Assembly (NCBI GenBank): GCA_963691835.1
Contig: OY829383.1
Coordinates: 3,596,001-3,660,000, forward strand
DNA: 64,000 nt
Direction: 5' to 3'
Source of the DNA: G963691835 sp963691835
Lineage (GTDB): Bacteria > Pseudomonadota > Alphaproteobacteria > Thalassobaculales > Thalassobaculaceae
Shown here: one piece after another, positions 48,050 through 56,420 of the stretch
Layout of the letters: each line of letters begins with the position of its first letter
Position numbering within the stretch: position 1 is the stretch's first letter
Program-made: the position numbers and the translations under genes
Notes under the pieces: generated by a model
The model's database searches: none
Seen by the model: the letters and a program-made list of their open reading frames with translations, nothing else
Told to the model about the DNA's origin: nothing

Positions 48050-49417
48050 ATGACCCGGTCCGTCCTTTACCTCGTTCTCATCGGTGCTCTTGTCGCGGTC
48101 GCCGTGTGGCTGAGCCTCAATCCCGGAACCGTCTCGGTGGACTGGTTCGGTTGGCGGATCGAAGTGGCTGTCGGTTTTGTGGTTGGGGCCCTGGCCGTCG
48201 TGCTGGTTGGGGCTGTACTGCTGGTCCGGTTCATCGGTGGTGTGATGGGGGCGCCGGGCGACTTTCTGCGGCGACGCGGCCGCCGCCGCCGTGAGAAAGG
48301 GTACCGCGCCTTGACCCTGGGTCTTGCGGCCGTGGCGGCTGGGGATGCGGATGAGGCGTCTAAACAAGCGCGGAAGGCGAATGACCTTCTGCGGGAGCCG
48401 GCACTGACCAATCTGCTGTCGGCGCAGGCCGCATCCCTGAAAGGCGATACCGAAGCTGCAGCGCGGTATTTTCAGTCCCTGACGCGGACTGATGATACGG
48501 AGTTCAGTGGTCTGATCGGGCTTCTCAGGCTCGCCATGCAGCAAGGGGACGCGGAGCGTACGTTGCAGTTGGCAGAACGCGCCTACGCGATCCGTCAGGA
48601 CTCAGCTTTTGTGATGGAGGTTCTGTTTGATCTCCATACTGCCAATGGCCGTTGGGCGGAGGCGCAATCCATTCTGACCCGTATGGCTCAGAGGGGCGTG
48701 GTGACCGACGCGCTGGCGCGCCGCCATCGCACAGCTCTGGCGACGGAGCGGGCTGAAGAGGCGCTATCGATGGAGCGTTCGGGCGAAGCGTTGGAGCATG
48801 CGGACGCCGCACTCTCGGCGACGCAAGGGTTCGTTCCCGCCGTTGTCGCTCGCGCCTACGCGCTTAAGGGCATCGGCAAGCCCAAGCGTGCGCACAGGCA
48901 TCTGGAAGAAGCCTGGGGCCGCGGGCCGCATCCTGACCTTGCGAGGGCCTATCTCGACACGGCCGACGCTGACGACCAAATCCCTCGACAGAAGCGACTG
49001 CAGCGGTTGGTCGCTGGCGACCCTGGCCATCCTGTCAGCCGCGCGATCCTTGCCCGTGCCGCAGCGGAGGTCGGGGATCTCGCGGAAGCGAAACGGCTGC
49101 TCGAGAGTGTGCCGACGGCGGACCGGACGGCGCAGATCTACCATCAGCTCGCCTGGATCGAGGAGGTGTCCGAGGGGGGCAGTCTCGCCAAGGCCCGCGC
49201 CTATCTGGAGCAGGCGGCCCTATGCCCGGCTGAGGAGGGATGGACGTGCGAACGGTGCGGGGCGACCGCAACGCGTTGGTCGGCGCTGTGCGGCAATTGC
49301 GGCGACTTCGATACCATTTCCTGGAAAGCACCGCCGCGCGTGGTGCCCGAGGTGGCAGAGCCGATCGCCGCGATCGAAGTGGTGGACCAAGAGCAAAAGG
49401 CTGTCACAGCGGGCTGA
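48050..49417 (+). CDS. hemY: HemY-like TPR membrane protein with C-terminal zinc ribbon
   Basis: The 455-residue product has two N-terminal helices (about 3-21 and 38-62) with the HemY_N segment NPGTVSVDWFGWRIE between them, then RRRGRRRREKGYRALTLGLAAVAAGD and a run of TPR-like helices to about residue 390. The C-terminus adds a tetracysteine site C400-X2-C-X10-C-X2-C417 (CERCG, CGNCGDFD), like the rubredoxin-type metal domain of LapB. HemY of this kind is not the protoporphyrinogen oxidase of the same name; its role is unknown. The frame is open far upstream, but ATG 48050, five bases after the mitofilin stop, is the family start. Confidence 0.88.
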   Translation: MTRSVLYLVLIGALVAVAVWLSLNPGTVSVDWFGWRIEVAVGFVVGALAVVLVGAVLLVRFIGGVMGAPGDFLRRRGRRRREKGYRALTLGLAAVAAGDADEASKQARKANDLLREPALTNLLSAQAASLKGDTEAAARYFQSLTRTDDTEFSGLIGLLRLAMQQGDAERTLQLAERAYAIRQDSAFVMEVLFDLHTANGRWAEAQSILTRMAQRGVVTDALARRHRTALATERAEEALSMERSGEALEHADAALSATQGFVPAVVARAYALKGIGKPKRAHRHLEEAWGRGPHPDLARAYLDTADADDQIPRQKRLQRLVAGDPGHPVSRAILARAAAEVGDLAEAKRLLESVPTADRTAQIYHQLAWIEEVSEGGSLAKARAYLEQAALCPAEEGWTCERCGATATRWSALCGNCGDFDTISWKAPPRVVPEVAEPIAAIEVVDQEQKAVTAG

Positions 49418-49440
49418 TCGACGGCGCCCGGATCGCTTCT

Positions 49441-50409
49441 TCAAACTCCGGCCATCCTCCGGCACAGACGCAACTTCCGCATACCCTGTCCGCCTTTGTG
49501 ATTCGGCATCATCAGAAGGCAGTTGTCGTACGGCGTGACCAGAGCTTCGTCGCCATCATGGGCGAACACAGTCCCAGCGTCCGGCAAGACCTCCATACCG
49601 ATCCAAGGTTTGGAGAAGCGGAACCGGTTGGTCTTCGCTGTGATGCCATGCGTGACTTCCCAGAAGTCGGGTACCGGCGGCTCAAGAGCCTCTCGGGTGA
49701 CCAAACTCTCAAAGGTATCCCGATCCACCGTATCGGTCGCCCGAAGGAAATGGGCGGCCGTGTCCATCGCCGCCACGCCGGTTTCCTTGGCCCAGTGCTG
49801 ACCGCATTCCACCAACATCGCCACTTTGCCGTTCGAGGTGTCGTTGAAGGGTGTGTACTCGATGATCCGCTTGCCAACGATATGGCCGGAACCGCACATC
49901 ACGAATCCCGGATAGGCGACGTCACGGGTTGCGCGAACCTCCTTATCCAGGCCGTTGCAGATCATCAGCGGGCGAGAGAGGGTTCCCATCGAGTGGATGT
50001 CGAGCAGCATATCCACATCATCGAGGATCGGCCGCACCTCTCGGGCGCGGCGGAGCTCGACCGTGTTTTCGTCGCTGTCGAGCCGATTCTCAACCCAGAC
50101 CCGGTTGAAGTCCTCGTCAACAAACCGGCTCGCTGCCGGGTTTGCTGCGTCGAACCGATTGTAGGCCTCGTGATTCAGGAACCCCAATGTCAAACGGCCC
50201 CGGCGCGGGCGGACCTGCTGGCGCATCAGATGATCCACCGCAATCGCGCCACACAGCTCATTGCCGTGTGTCACCGCCGCGATCATCACATGCGGACCCG
50301 GGGTCCCGCTGTCGAACGTTGTGATAAAGGGGACGCCCGTGTTTCCCGCCCGGTAGGGCTCGATATCCGGGGGCGAAAGCTCCACGGGATAGGTCTGGTC
50401 GGTCGGCAT
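49441..50409 (-). CDS. Succinylglutamate desuccinylase/aspartoacylase family hydrolase
   Basis: The 322-residue zinc hydrolase has H48 and E51 in AVTHGNELCGA, the LDIHSM His for the third ligand, and a RFVDEDFNRVW substrate segment. Such enzymes deacylate N-acyl amino acids. ATG 50409 is used; the frame continues to 51096 on the strand opposite the DsbA-family gene, but that extension is antisense sequence with no family character. It is divergent from the DsbA-family gene across about 115 bases and convergent with hemY. Confidence 0.9.
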   Translation of the reverse strand: MPTDQTYPVELSPPDIEPYRAGNTGVPFITTFDSGTPGPHVMIAAVTHGNELCGAIAVDHLMRQQVRPRRGRLTLGFLNHEAYNRFDAANPAASRFVDEDFNRVWVENRLDSDENTVELRRAREVRPILDDVDMLLDIHSMGTLSRPLMICNGLDKEVRATRDVAYPGFVMCGSGHIVGKRIIEYTPFNDTSNGKVAMLVECGQHWAKETGVAAMDTAAHFLRATDTVDRDTFESLVTREALEPPVPDFWEVTHGITAKTNRFRFSKPWIGMEVLPDAGTVFAHDGDEALVTPYDNCLLMMPNHKGGQGMRKLRLCRRMAGV

Positions 50410-50523
50410 GGCAGCATCTCTTGAGGGGACCGGCGCATAACGCGGTGCTAGGGTCCCTGGTATGACAAGTCCAACGGCCGGGGGCAAGCCCCGCCACCTG
50501 GTGTGCCTTTCGGAGCCGATAGC

Positions 50524-51138
50524 ATGACGACGATCGACTACTACTATTCCACCCGCTCGAACTTCACCTATTTGGGTGCCCGCCGGATCGCGCGGATCGC
50601 GTCGGCTTCTGGCCGCGCCCTGGTTCACAGACCGATCGTTCTGTCCAAGACAATGCCGGCGATCGGTGGGCTGGCGTTCGGTGAGCGGCCGACCATGCTC
50701 CGCCACTACGCCATGATCGATGCGCTCCGCTGTGCGGACCATCTCGGCATCGAGCTGTTGCGCGAGCCGGTGCATCACGAGGGGCCGGTGGAACTTCCCT
50801 CCGGTATCGTCATCGCCGGACAACGGGCGGTCATGCGCGGCGAGGCGGGCGATGTGGACGAGCTTTCCTTTCGGGTGCTGGAGGCGCTTTGGCGCTACGA
50901 CCTGGACATCGCCGACCCGGAGGTTGTCGCGGAATTGTGTGAGGCAGCCGGATACGCCGACCCGGACTCCCTGATCGACGAGGCCATGTCCGACGCGGTC
51001 CAGGACGAACTCGGCCGCAACTGCCGGGAGGCGATCCTCCGGGGCGTGATCGGAGCGCCGACGTACTTTATTGATGACGAAAATTTTTATGGACAAGATC
51101 GCCTTGAGTTTGTGGAGAGAGTTGTTATGCGTGAATGA
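50524..51138 (+). CDS. DsbA-family protein, 2-hydroxychromene-2-carboxylate isomerase type
   Basis: The 204-residue product has the thioredoxin-fold/alpha-helical insert of the HCCA isomerase/kappa-GST group: YYYSTRSNFTYLGARRI at the active-site loop (no CXXC), RPIVLSKTMPAIGGL, and the C-terminal GVIGAPTYFIDDENFYGQDRL. It likely works with glutathione in isomerisation. GGAG lies upstream of ATG 50524. The last about 75 bases are strikingly AT-rich against the GC-rich body, marking the left edge of the AT-rich region. Confidence 0.85.
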   Translation: MTTIDYYYSTRSNFTYLGARRIARIASASGRALVHRPIVLSKTMPAIGGLAFGERPTMLRHYAMIDALRCADHLGIELLREPVHHEGPVELPSGIVIAGQRAVMRGEAGDVDELSFRVLEALWRYDLDIADPEVVAELCEAAGYADPDSLIDEAMSDAVQDELGRNCREAILRGVIGAPTYFIDDENFYGQDRLEFVERVVMRE

Positions 51139-51250
51139 ATGGTATATCCGCTAACCTCAAGGTTGAAATTTAGGGCATCTTGGAAATATCGGTCGATTTC
51201 CCTGCTGGCGGAAGGCACGGGTTCCTATAGGTCGGTATCAAACATTGCCA

Positions 51251-51280
51251 CCGCCACACGTTCCACGATTAGTGTGGCGG
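51251..51280 (+). terminator. Hairpin between DsbA-family and methyltransferase-like genes
   Basis: CCGCCACAC (51251-51259) pairs perfectly with GTGTGGCGG (51272-51280) across a 12-base loop. No T-run follows. It may terminate the DsbA-family transcript or form a leader structure for the next gene. The rest of the 250-base gap shows no other feature. Confidence 0.45.
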
Positions 51281-51388
51281 ACTCGCTGCAAGAGCTTGAG
51301 CATAGTGAGAGAGGCTAACTGGAGTTGGCCTAAGACCGTTGCTGTTCCCTAAGAAGCCTGCGCAGCAATACGGCGTGGAGAAGGATAT

Positions 51389-52705
51389 ATGGCGAAAGAG
51401 GCATTCCTGGCGGCGTTAAAGTCCCACGATGACGGGGATGCGTTGGAGAAGGCGGCCGCCTTTCTGAGGCAAAGACCCCCGGAAGCGGCGTCGTTTCTCA
51501 ATTCCTTTCTTGAACTAATTGGCCGTACGGGGCTGAGCGATAATTACCTTTCCGGCATGCAGCAGATCGAGTTTCTCAATCATGCAGTTTCCCTGGGTTT
51601 GAAGGAACCGCCGGACACGGGGCAAGGCTTCGGCCAAGTGGCGATGGTGATGCGGTTTTTGGAGAACAACATCCTTCTGGCTAGCAAAACAATTGATAAT
51701 ATTGACTTATCCTCCGCTCCGCCGATAGCCCTTGAGTATGCTCAGCGTGTTTTCGCGTCCTTGCCGGACCGGGAGCATGCGATCCGAAGAACGTTGGAAC
51801 TTCGGAAGAAGACGCGATTGACTGAAGCGGGTACTGGAACTTGGCTTATTCCGGCGACCCTCCTGGCATCTTGCATGAAAACGGATCTTGCGAACGAACT
51901 TTTGGCCGAACCTTTTGAAGAATTGTTGAAACCGGATATGGAAATTTTTTACGAATCTCCAAAAGAGGCCATACGCCTCTCCGATCGTTACTCCTATAAG
52001 ACAGATGGAGAGCAGAAGAACATATTCTATAAATATCTTTATGAACTTGGGAGGTTTAAGTCGCCAAATCAAAATGAATCATTGATGATTAATTCTTTTT
52101 TTGGAGAAGAGTTAACGAAATTCCTAAAGAATGACAGTGGAATCAAGTATATTTTTAACTTTGGATCTACAGTTGGCTGGTTAGAATATAATTTGGCTAA
52201 GAATTTTCCAAATATTCAGATTATCGGATACGACGAGTCCGTCGTTTCCAAGAATTTGAACGAAAAGCATTTACCAAAGCTACCAAATTTGTCGTTTGTG
52301 GATGGAGATTTGTGGTCAAACCTGAAGTATGGCAACCCACACGAAACACTTCTCATACACTGTAGAACAGGAACACTTTTTACATTTGATGCGTTAAGCG
52401 AACTTTATCGAAAGTTCTCTGAAATCGGAATTCGCGCCATAGCTCTTGCAGAGCATGTTCGATTTGACATTGTGTCCGGTCGTTTCCCTGATGTCTCGGC
52501 CACGGAGTTCACAAGCAAGGTAAAAACTAAGTCGGGCTTGACTCACATACACAACTACAGAAAAGCGCTTGCCAACTTCGAGGGAGCACCACCCTATGAG
52601 GCGGTCGTCGAGAGTCGGCGCCCCAATCTGTCATACCGCAAACAGAATTTCATGGCTCTGGGCGAGTATGCCTTTTTCCTGGCGGCAGTTCGGCAGGCAG
52701 TTTGA
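51389..52705 (+). CDS. Methyltransferase-like protein of unknown function, AT-rich
   Basis: The 438-residue product starts at ATG after GGAGAAGG. The N-terminal half is all helical with no family I can name. The C-terminal half (about 215-438) looks like a class I SAM-dependent methyltransferase fold: YIFNFGSTVGWLEYNLAK resembles motif I, IIGYDES the acidic end of strand 2, and FVDGDLWSNL motif-II-like. The usual GxGxG is degenerate (FGSTVG), so activity is unsure. Base use is mosaic: GC-rich to about 51640, very AT-rich from about 51680 to 52560 with many AAA/AAT/TTT codons, then GC-rich again. This is a sign of transfer or recombination. It stands alone on its strand. Confidence 0.65.
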   Translation: MAKEAFLAALKSHDDGDALEKAAAFLRQRPPEAASFLNSFLELIGRTGLSDNYLSGMQQIEFLNHAVSLGLKEPPDTGQGFGQVAMVMRFLENNILLASKTIDNIDLSSAPPIALEYAQRVFASLPDREHAIRRTLELRKKTRLTEAGTGTWLIPATLLASCMKTDLANELLAEPFEELLKPDMEIFYESPKEAIRLSDRYSYKTDGEQKNIFYKYLYELGRFKSPNQNESLMINSFFGEELTKFLKNDSGIKYIFNFGSTVGWLEYNLAKNFPNIQIIGYDESVVSKNLNEKHLPKLPNLSFVDGDLWSNLKYGNPHETLLIHCRTGTLFTFDALSELYRKFSEIGIRAIALAEHVRFDIVSGRFPDVSATEFTSKVKTKSGLTHIHNYRKALANFEGAPPYEAVVESRRPNLSYRKQNFMALGEYAFFLAAVRQAV

Positions 52706-52923
52706 TGGTGGCTGGGTTTGACGGGCGTATGCGGGGGGGACCCGGGGGCGAAACTGCGCTTCTTTTCAGCGTCGATCTGTGCCACGCCATGGAAACTATT
52801 CAGCTCATTCAATTCAAAATCGCTCGTAAAGCTATGTCCTTGTTTGGTGGAGTATTGACGCTGGTTTGTTGGTGTTGACTGTTATGACAGCGTGATCAGA
52901 GGTCACGGCTTGGTTGCTGGCGC

Positions 52924-53304
52924 CTAAGGTGTTTGCGGTGGAGGCGTTCTCATCCCAGGTTTCAGCATTAGGATGATGACCAGGATCAGGTTGGCGCCGC
53001 TCACGCAGATCAGGATCGCCCACCAGCGCGACCAGCCGATGTCCGCCAGCCGCTGGGTCGTCCAGACGATCAGGGCGACGAACAGGCCGAAATAGAAACC
53101 CATGAGGCCGTAGAGGAGGATCTCACTGACACGAAAGGCGATTGTCAGCAGAATCCCGATACCAACGGCGACAAAAATGGCGACCCGGAGCGCGTAGGGC
53201 CCTCGGGACATCACACGTTGGTCACGAGACGTCCAGATGATCGCGGCCGGCACCGCCAAGACAAGGGCGATGACGAGGTAGTGGTAGAGGCCGATGCCAG
53301 ACAT
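52924..53304 (-). CDS. DUF805-like small membrane protein
   Basis: The 126-residue product has about four helices (YHYLVIALVLAVPAAIIW, VAIFVAVGIGILLTIAF, ILLYGLMGFYFGLFVALIV, WAILICVSGANLILVII). The loop QRLADIGWSRWW before the last helix resembles the RRLHDxGRSGWW signature of DUF805, but the N-terminal DUF805 part is weak. It lies downstream of the binding-protein gene in the pyrimidine operon and may be part of that transcript. ATG 53304 is preceded by AGGA. Confidence 0.7.
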   Translation of the reverse strand: MSGIGLYHYLVIALVLAVPAAIIWTSRDQRVMSRGPYALRVAIFVAVGIGILLTIAFRVSEILLYGLMGFYFGLFVALIVWTTQRLADIGWSRWWAILICVSGANLILVIILMLKPGMRTPPPQTP

Positions 53305-53317
53305 GTGGATCCTGTAG

Positions 53318-53348
53318 CCGGGGGCGGATCGTTCGGACCCGCCCCCGG
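53318..53348 (-). terminator. GC-rich hairpin after the NMT1-type binding-protein gene
   Basis: CCGGGGGCGG (53318-53327) pairs perfectly with CCGCCCCCGG (53339-53348), 10 bp with an 11-base loop, 21 bases after the binding-protein stop on the minus strand. No T-run follows; it may end or stabilise the operon message. Confidence 0.6.
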
Positions 53349-53369
53349 AACACATCTATTCCTAAACGA

Positions 53370-54356
53370 TCAGAGCGCCTTGTCCGTGATCGCGTGGGTC
53401 CAGGCACCGGCGGGTGCCTTGGTGATGACCGGGTCGGAGCCACCCTTCAGCAGCGTGTCGACCGTACGCTGATAGTCGGCCGGGTCGAGCGCGCCGTTGG
53501 AGCCCGCGGTGAGCTTGGCGATCTCGCCCATCATCCGCTTCTGATGCTTCTCTGTCTGGGCACCGGTCGCGTCGTTCTCGAGAACGATCTCGGCGGCCTC
53601 ATCCGGGTTGGCCTCGGCGTACTTCCAGCCCTTCATGGAGGCGCGGACGAAGCGCACCATCTTGTCGACGAACGCCGGGTCGGACAACTTGTCTTCAAGG
53701 ACGTAAAGGCCGTCCTCAAGCGTGGCGACACCCTGTGCCTGGTAGGGGAAGACCACCAGCTCGTCGGCGGTGAGGCCCGCGTCGATGATCTGCCAATACT
53801 CGTTGTAGGTCATGGTGGAGACGCAGTCGGCCTGCTTCTGCAGGATCGGATCGACGTTGAAGCCCTGCTTCAGCACCGTCACACCCGCCGAGCCGCCATC
53901 CGTCGGAATGCCGAGCTGGGACATCCAGGACAGGAACGGATACTCGTTGCCGAAGAACCAGACGCCGAGGGTCTTGCCCTTGAAGTCGGCTGGCGACTTG
54001 ATGCCCGTGTCCTTGCGGCAGGTCAGCATCATGCCGGAGCTTTTGAACGGCTGTGCGATGTTGACCAGCGGCAGGCCCTTCTCGCGGCTTGCGAGGGCCG
54101 AGGGCATCCAGTCGATGATGACGTCGGCACCGCCGCCCGCGATCACTTGGGGCGGGGCGATGTCCGGTCCGCCCGCCTTGATCTCCACGTCGAGGTTCTC
54201 TTCGCCGTAGAAGCCTTTGTCCTTGGCCACGTAGTAGCCGGCGAACTGGGCCTGGGTGACCCATTTCAGTTGCAGCGTCACCTTATCGGCCGCCATCGCC
54301 TGGCTGGCCGCCAGGCTGAGGGCCGCGGCTACGGCCCCTGCCATCAATTTACGCAT
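53370..54356 (-). CDS. ABC substrate-binding protein, NMT1/THI5 family
   Basis: The 328-residue periplasmic protein has a signal peptide (residues 1-22, cleavage at AMA|A), then VTLQLKWVTQAQFAGYYVAKDKGFY as in NMT1/ThiY-like pyrimidine-binding proteins, written here in two parts, and IIDWMPSALASREKGLPLVNIAQPF. Homologues bind thiamine precursors, nitrate, taurine or pyrimidines; the operon context favours a pyrimidine or hydantoin-like ligand. It is the third-to-last part of a five-part transport and catabolism operon. Confidence 0.9.
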   Translation of the reverse strand: MRKLMAGAVAAALSLAASQAMAADKVTLQLKWVTQAQFAGYYVAKDKGFYGEENLDVEIKAGGPDIAPPQVIAGGGADVIIDWMPSALASREKGLPLVNIAQPFKSSGMMLTCRKDTGIKSPADFKGKTLGVWFFGNEYPFLSWMSQLGIPTDGGSAGVTVLKQGFNVDPILQKQADCVSTMTYNEYWQIIDAGLTADELVVFPYQAQGVATLEDGLYVLEDKLSDPAFVDKMVRFVRASMKGWKYAEANPDEAAEIVLENDATGAQTEKHQKRMMGEIAKLTAGSNGALDPADYQRTVDTLLKGGSDPVITKAPAGAWTHAITDKAL

Positions 54357-54390
54357 CGTGTAGCTCCCTGTTGTTTGGGCACCCTCACGG

Positions 54391-55515
54391 TCAGCCTCGG
54401 ACCGATGGATGCCAGAAGGTGACTGCCCGCTCGATGAGGGCGAGCACACCGAAAAACGCGGTACCGGCGACGGCGGCGACCGCGATCTCTGCCCACACCA
54501 TGTCGACGTTCATGCGGCCGACTTCGGTGGAGATCCGGAACCCCATGCCAACGATCGGAGTTCCAAAGAATTCAGCAACGATGGCGCCGATCAGCGCCAG
54601 CGTCGAGTTGATCTTGAGCGCGTTAAAGATAAACGGTGCCGCCGCCGGCAAGCGAAGGGACCAGAGCGTCTGTGCCCAACTGGCGGCGTAGGTCCGCATC
54701 AAGTCCCGTTCCATGGCACCCGCCTGGGCGAGGCCGGTGACCGTGTTCACCAGCATTGGAAAGAACGTCATGATGACGACGACAGCGGCTTTGGACTGCC
54801 AGTCGAAGCCAAACCACATCACCATGATTGGCGCCACGCCGATGATCGGAAGGGCGGAAACGAGATTGCCGACCGGCAGAATGCCCCGCTGAAGAAACGG
54901 CACACGGTCGACGGCCACGGCCACGAGAAAGCCGGAACCACACCCGAGCACCCAACCGATCAGAACGGCCTTCAGAAAGGTCTGCTGAAAGTCGGCCCAC
55001 AGGATGTGGGTGGAGGAGGCGAACCGCTCCGCGATCATGCTGGGCGGCGGCAGCAGGACCGTTGGGACGTCCATGCCCCGGGTGATGGCCTCCCATCCGA
55101 TCAGGATCCACGCGCCGAACAGGACCGGAATGCCCACACGGGAGAACCGGCCCCGCACCCAGCCCGATGCCGTCAGACGTTCCACGAACAGCCACGAGAG
55201 GAGCCACGCGGCCCCGAGCAGGCACCAGAAGCCCGGTCCGCCGGGGGCAAGCAGGTCAGCGGTCAGCAAAATGCCGGTCCCGCCCAGGGCCATGAGAAAT
55301 CCGTCGAGCCATGGTGTCTGGAAGATACGACGGTGCGGTGCGAAGAACCGGGCGCCTGAGAACACCGCAATTCCCGCGAATAGCCCGAGGATGGGAGCTT
55401 CGGCAAAGGTGGCCGCATGCTCCGCCTGTGTGAGCGGCAATACGCCGCCGAGCGCGGCTAGCAGCACCGCGGCCCCGGCCAGAAAGGACTGAAGTTGGGT
55501 CAGGGGTTGGGTCAT
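54391..55515 (-). CDS. ABC transporter permease with N-terminal extra helices
   Basis: The 374-residue permease has a roughly 140-residue N-terminal region with four additional hydrophobic helices before the standard SsuC/TauC-type domain (from about residue 150: GWEAITRGMDVPTVLLPPPSM and the EAA loop LMRTYAASWAQTLWSLRLPAAAP). Its start overlaps the end of the partner permease as ATGA (55515-55512). The frame extends to 55581, inside the partner gene. Confidence 0.9.
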   Translation of the reverse strand: MTQPLTQLQSFLAGAAVLLAALGGVLPLTQAEHAATFAEAPILGLFAGIAVFSGARFFAPHRRIFQTPWLDGFLMALGGTGILLTADLLAPGGPGFWCLLGAAWLLSWLFVERLTASGWVRGRFSRVGIPVLFGAWILIGWEAITRGMDVPTVLLPPPSMIAERFASSTHILWADFQQTFLKAVLIGWVLGCGSGFLVAVAVDRVPFLQRGILPVGNLVSALPIIGVAPIMVMWFGFDWQSKAAVVVIMTFFPMLVNTVTGLAQAGAMERDLMRTYAASWAQTLWSLRLPAAAPFIFNALKINSTLALIGAIVAEFFGTPIVGMGFRISTEVGRMNVDMVWAEIAVAAVAGTAFFGVLALIERAVTFWHPSVRG

Positions 55516-56420
55516 GCCCGCCGTTCCCCCATCTGCCAGGAGACGATCCGGCCAAGCAATCCGACCGCGCCGACGAGGCAAGCCGCCAGGACGGCGGCCA
55601 TGATCAGCGCCGACCAGATTTGAACCGTCTGTCCGTAGTACGAACCGGCGAGGAGCCGCGCGCCGAGACCCTCGACCGCGCCCGTCGGCAGTTCACCGAC
55701 GATGGCGCCGACGAGGCTGATCGCGACGGCCACCTTCATTGAGGCAAACAGATAGCTGACGGAGCTCGGCCAACGGAGCTTCCAGAAGATCTGGGCCGCA
55801 CTCGCGTTGTAGGTCCGCATCAGATCCAACTGGATGACTTCGGGCGAGCGGAGGCCCTTCACCATTCCGACCACGATTGGAAAGAAGCTCAGATAGGTTG
55901 AAATCAATGCTTTTGGCAGCAAGCCGGAGATTCCGACCGCGTTCAACACGACGATGATCATTGGTGCGATCGCCAGGATCGGGATGGTCTGGCTGGCGAT
56001 CACCCAAGGCATGACGGAGCTGTCCATCGCCCTGTTGTGGACGATCGCGACCGCGAGGCCGATCCCCAACGCGGTTCCGATCAGGAAGCCTAGGGCAGTC
56101 GCGCTCAATGTGATCTGTGCGTGATAGATCAAGCTCCGCTTCGAGGTGATCTTTTTCTCGACCGTCGTCTTCCAGATCTCCTCCCCGACCTGATGGGGGG
56201 CGGGCAGGACGGGGCGGTCCTGGGCGAGCGTGTCGCTGATCAGCATGCCCGCCGTCCACTCGACATCCTTCTTCTCGAACTGATCGATCGCCCAGGGAGA
56301 GTTAAGCCAGACAGCACCGGCGTACCAAAGGGCGATGATGGCGACCACGACGGTCATCACGGGCACAACGTGGGTCTGAAACCTCTCCACAGTCGTCATC
56401 GCGCCCACCCCATCGCTCAA
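55512..56420 (-). CDS. ABC transporter permease (SsuC/TauC type)
   Basis: The 302-residue permease has six helices with the EAA loop LMRTYNASAAQIFWKLRWPSSVSY. It contains a periplasmic segment after helix 1 with LPAPHQVGEEIWKT. Its start overlaps the ATPase stop as ATGA (56420-56417). Together with the neighbouring permease it forms a heterodimeric channel. Confidence 0.92.
   Translation of the reverse strand: MSDGVGAMTTVERFQTHVVPVMTVVVAIIALWYAGAVWLNSPWAIDQFEKKDVEWTAGMLISDTLAQDRPVLPAPHQVGEEIWKTTVEKKITSKRSLIYHAQITLSATALGFLIGTALGIGLAVAIVHNRAMDSSVMPWVIASQTIPILAIAPMIIVVLNAVGISGLLPKALISTYLSFFPIVVGMVKGLRSPEVIQLDLMRTYNASAAQIFWKLRWPSSVSYLFASMKVAVAISLVGAIVGELPTGAVEGLGARLLAGSYYGQTVQIWSALIMAAVLAACLVGAVGLLGRIVSWQMGERRA

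Noticed and set aside
49240..50424. Open frame of 394 codons on the plus strand
   Set aside because: It spans the hemY end and the antisense of the aspartoacylase-like gene; the translation is repetitive Arg/His/Val without known motifs.
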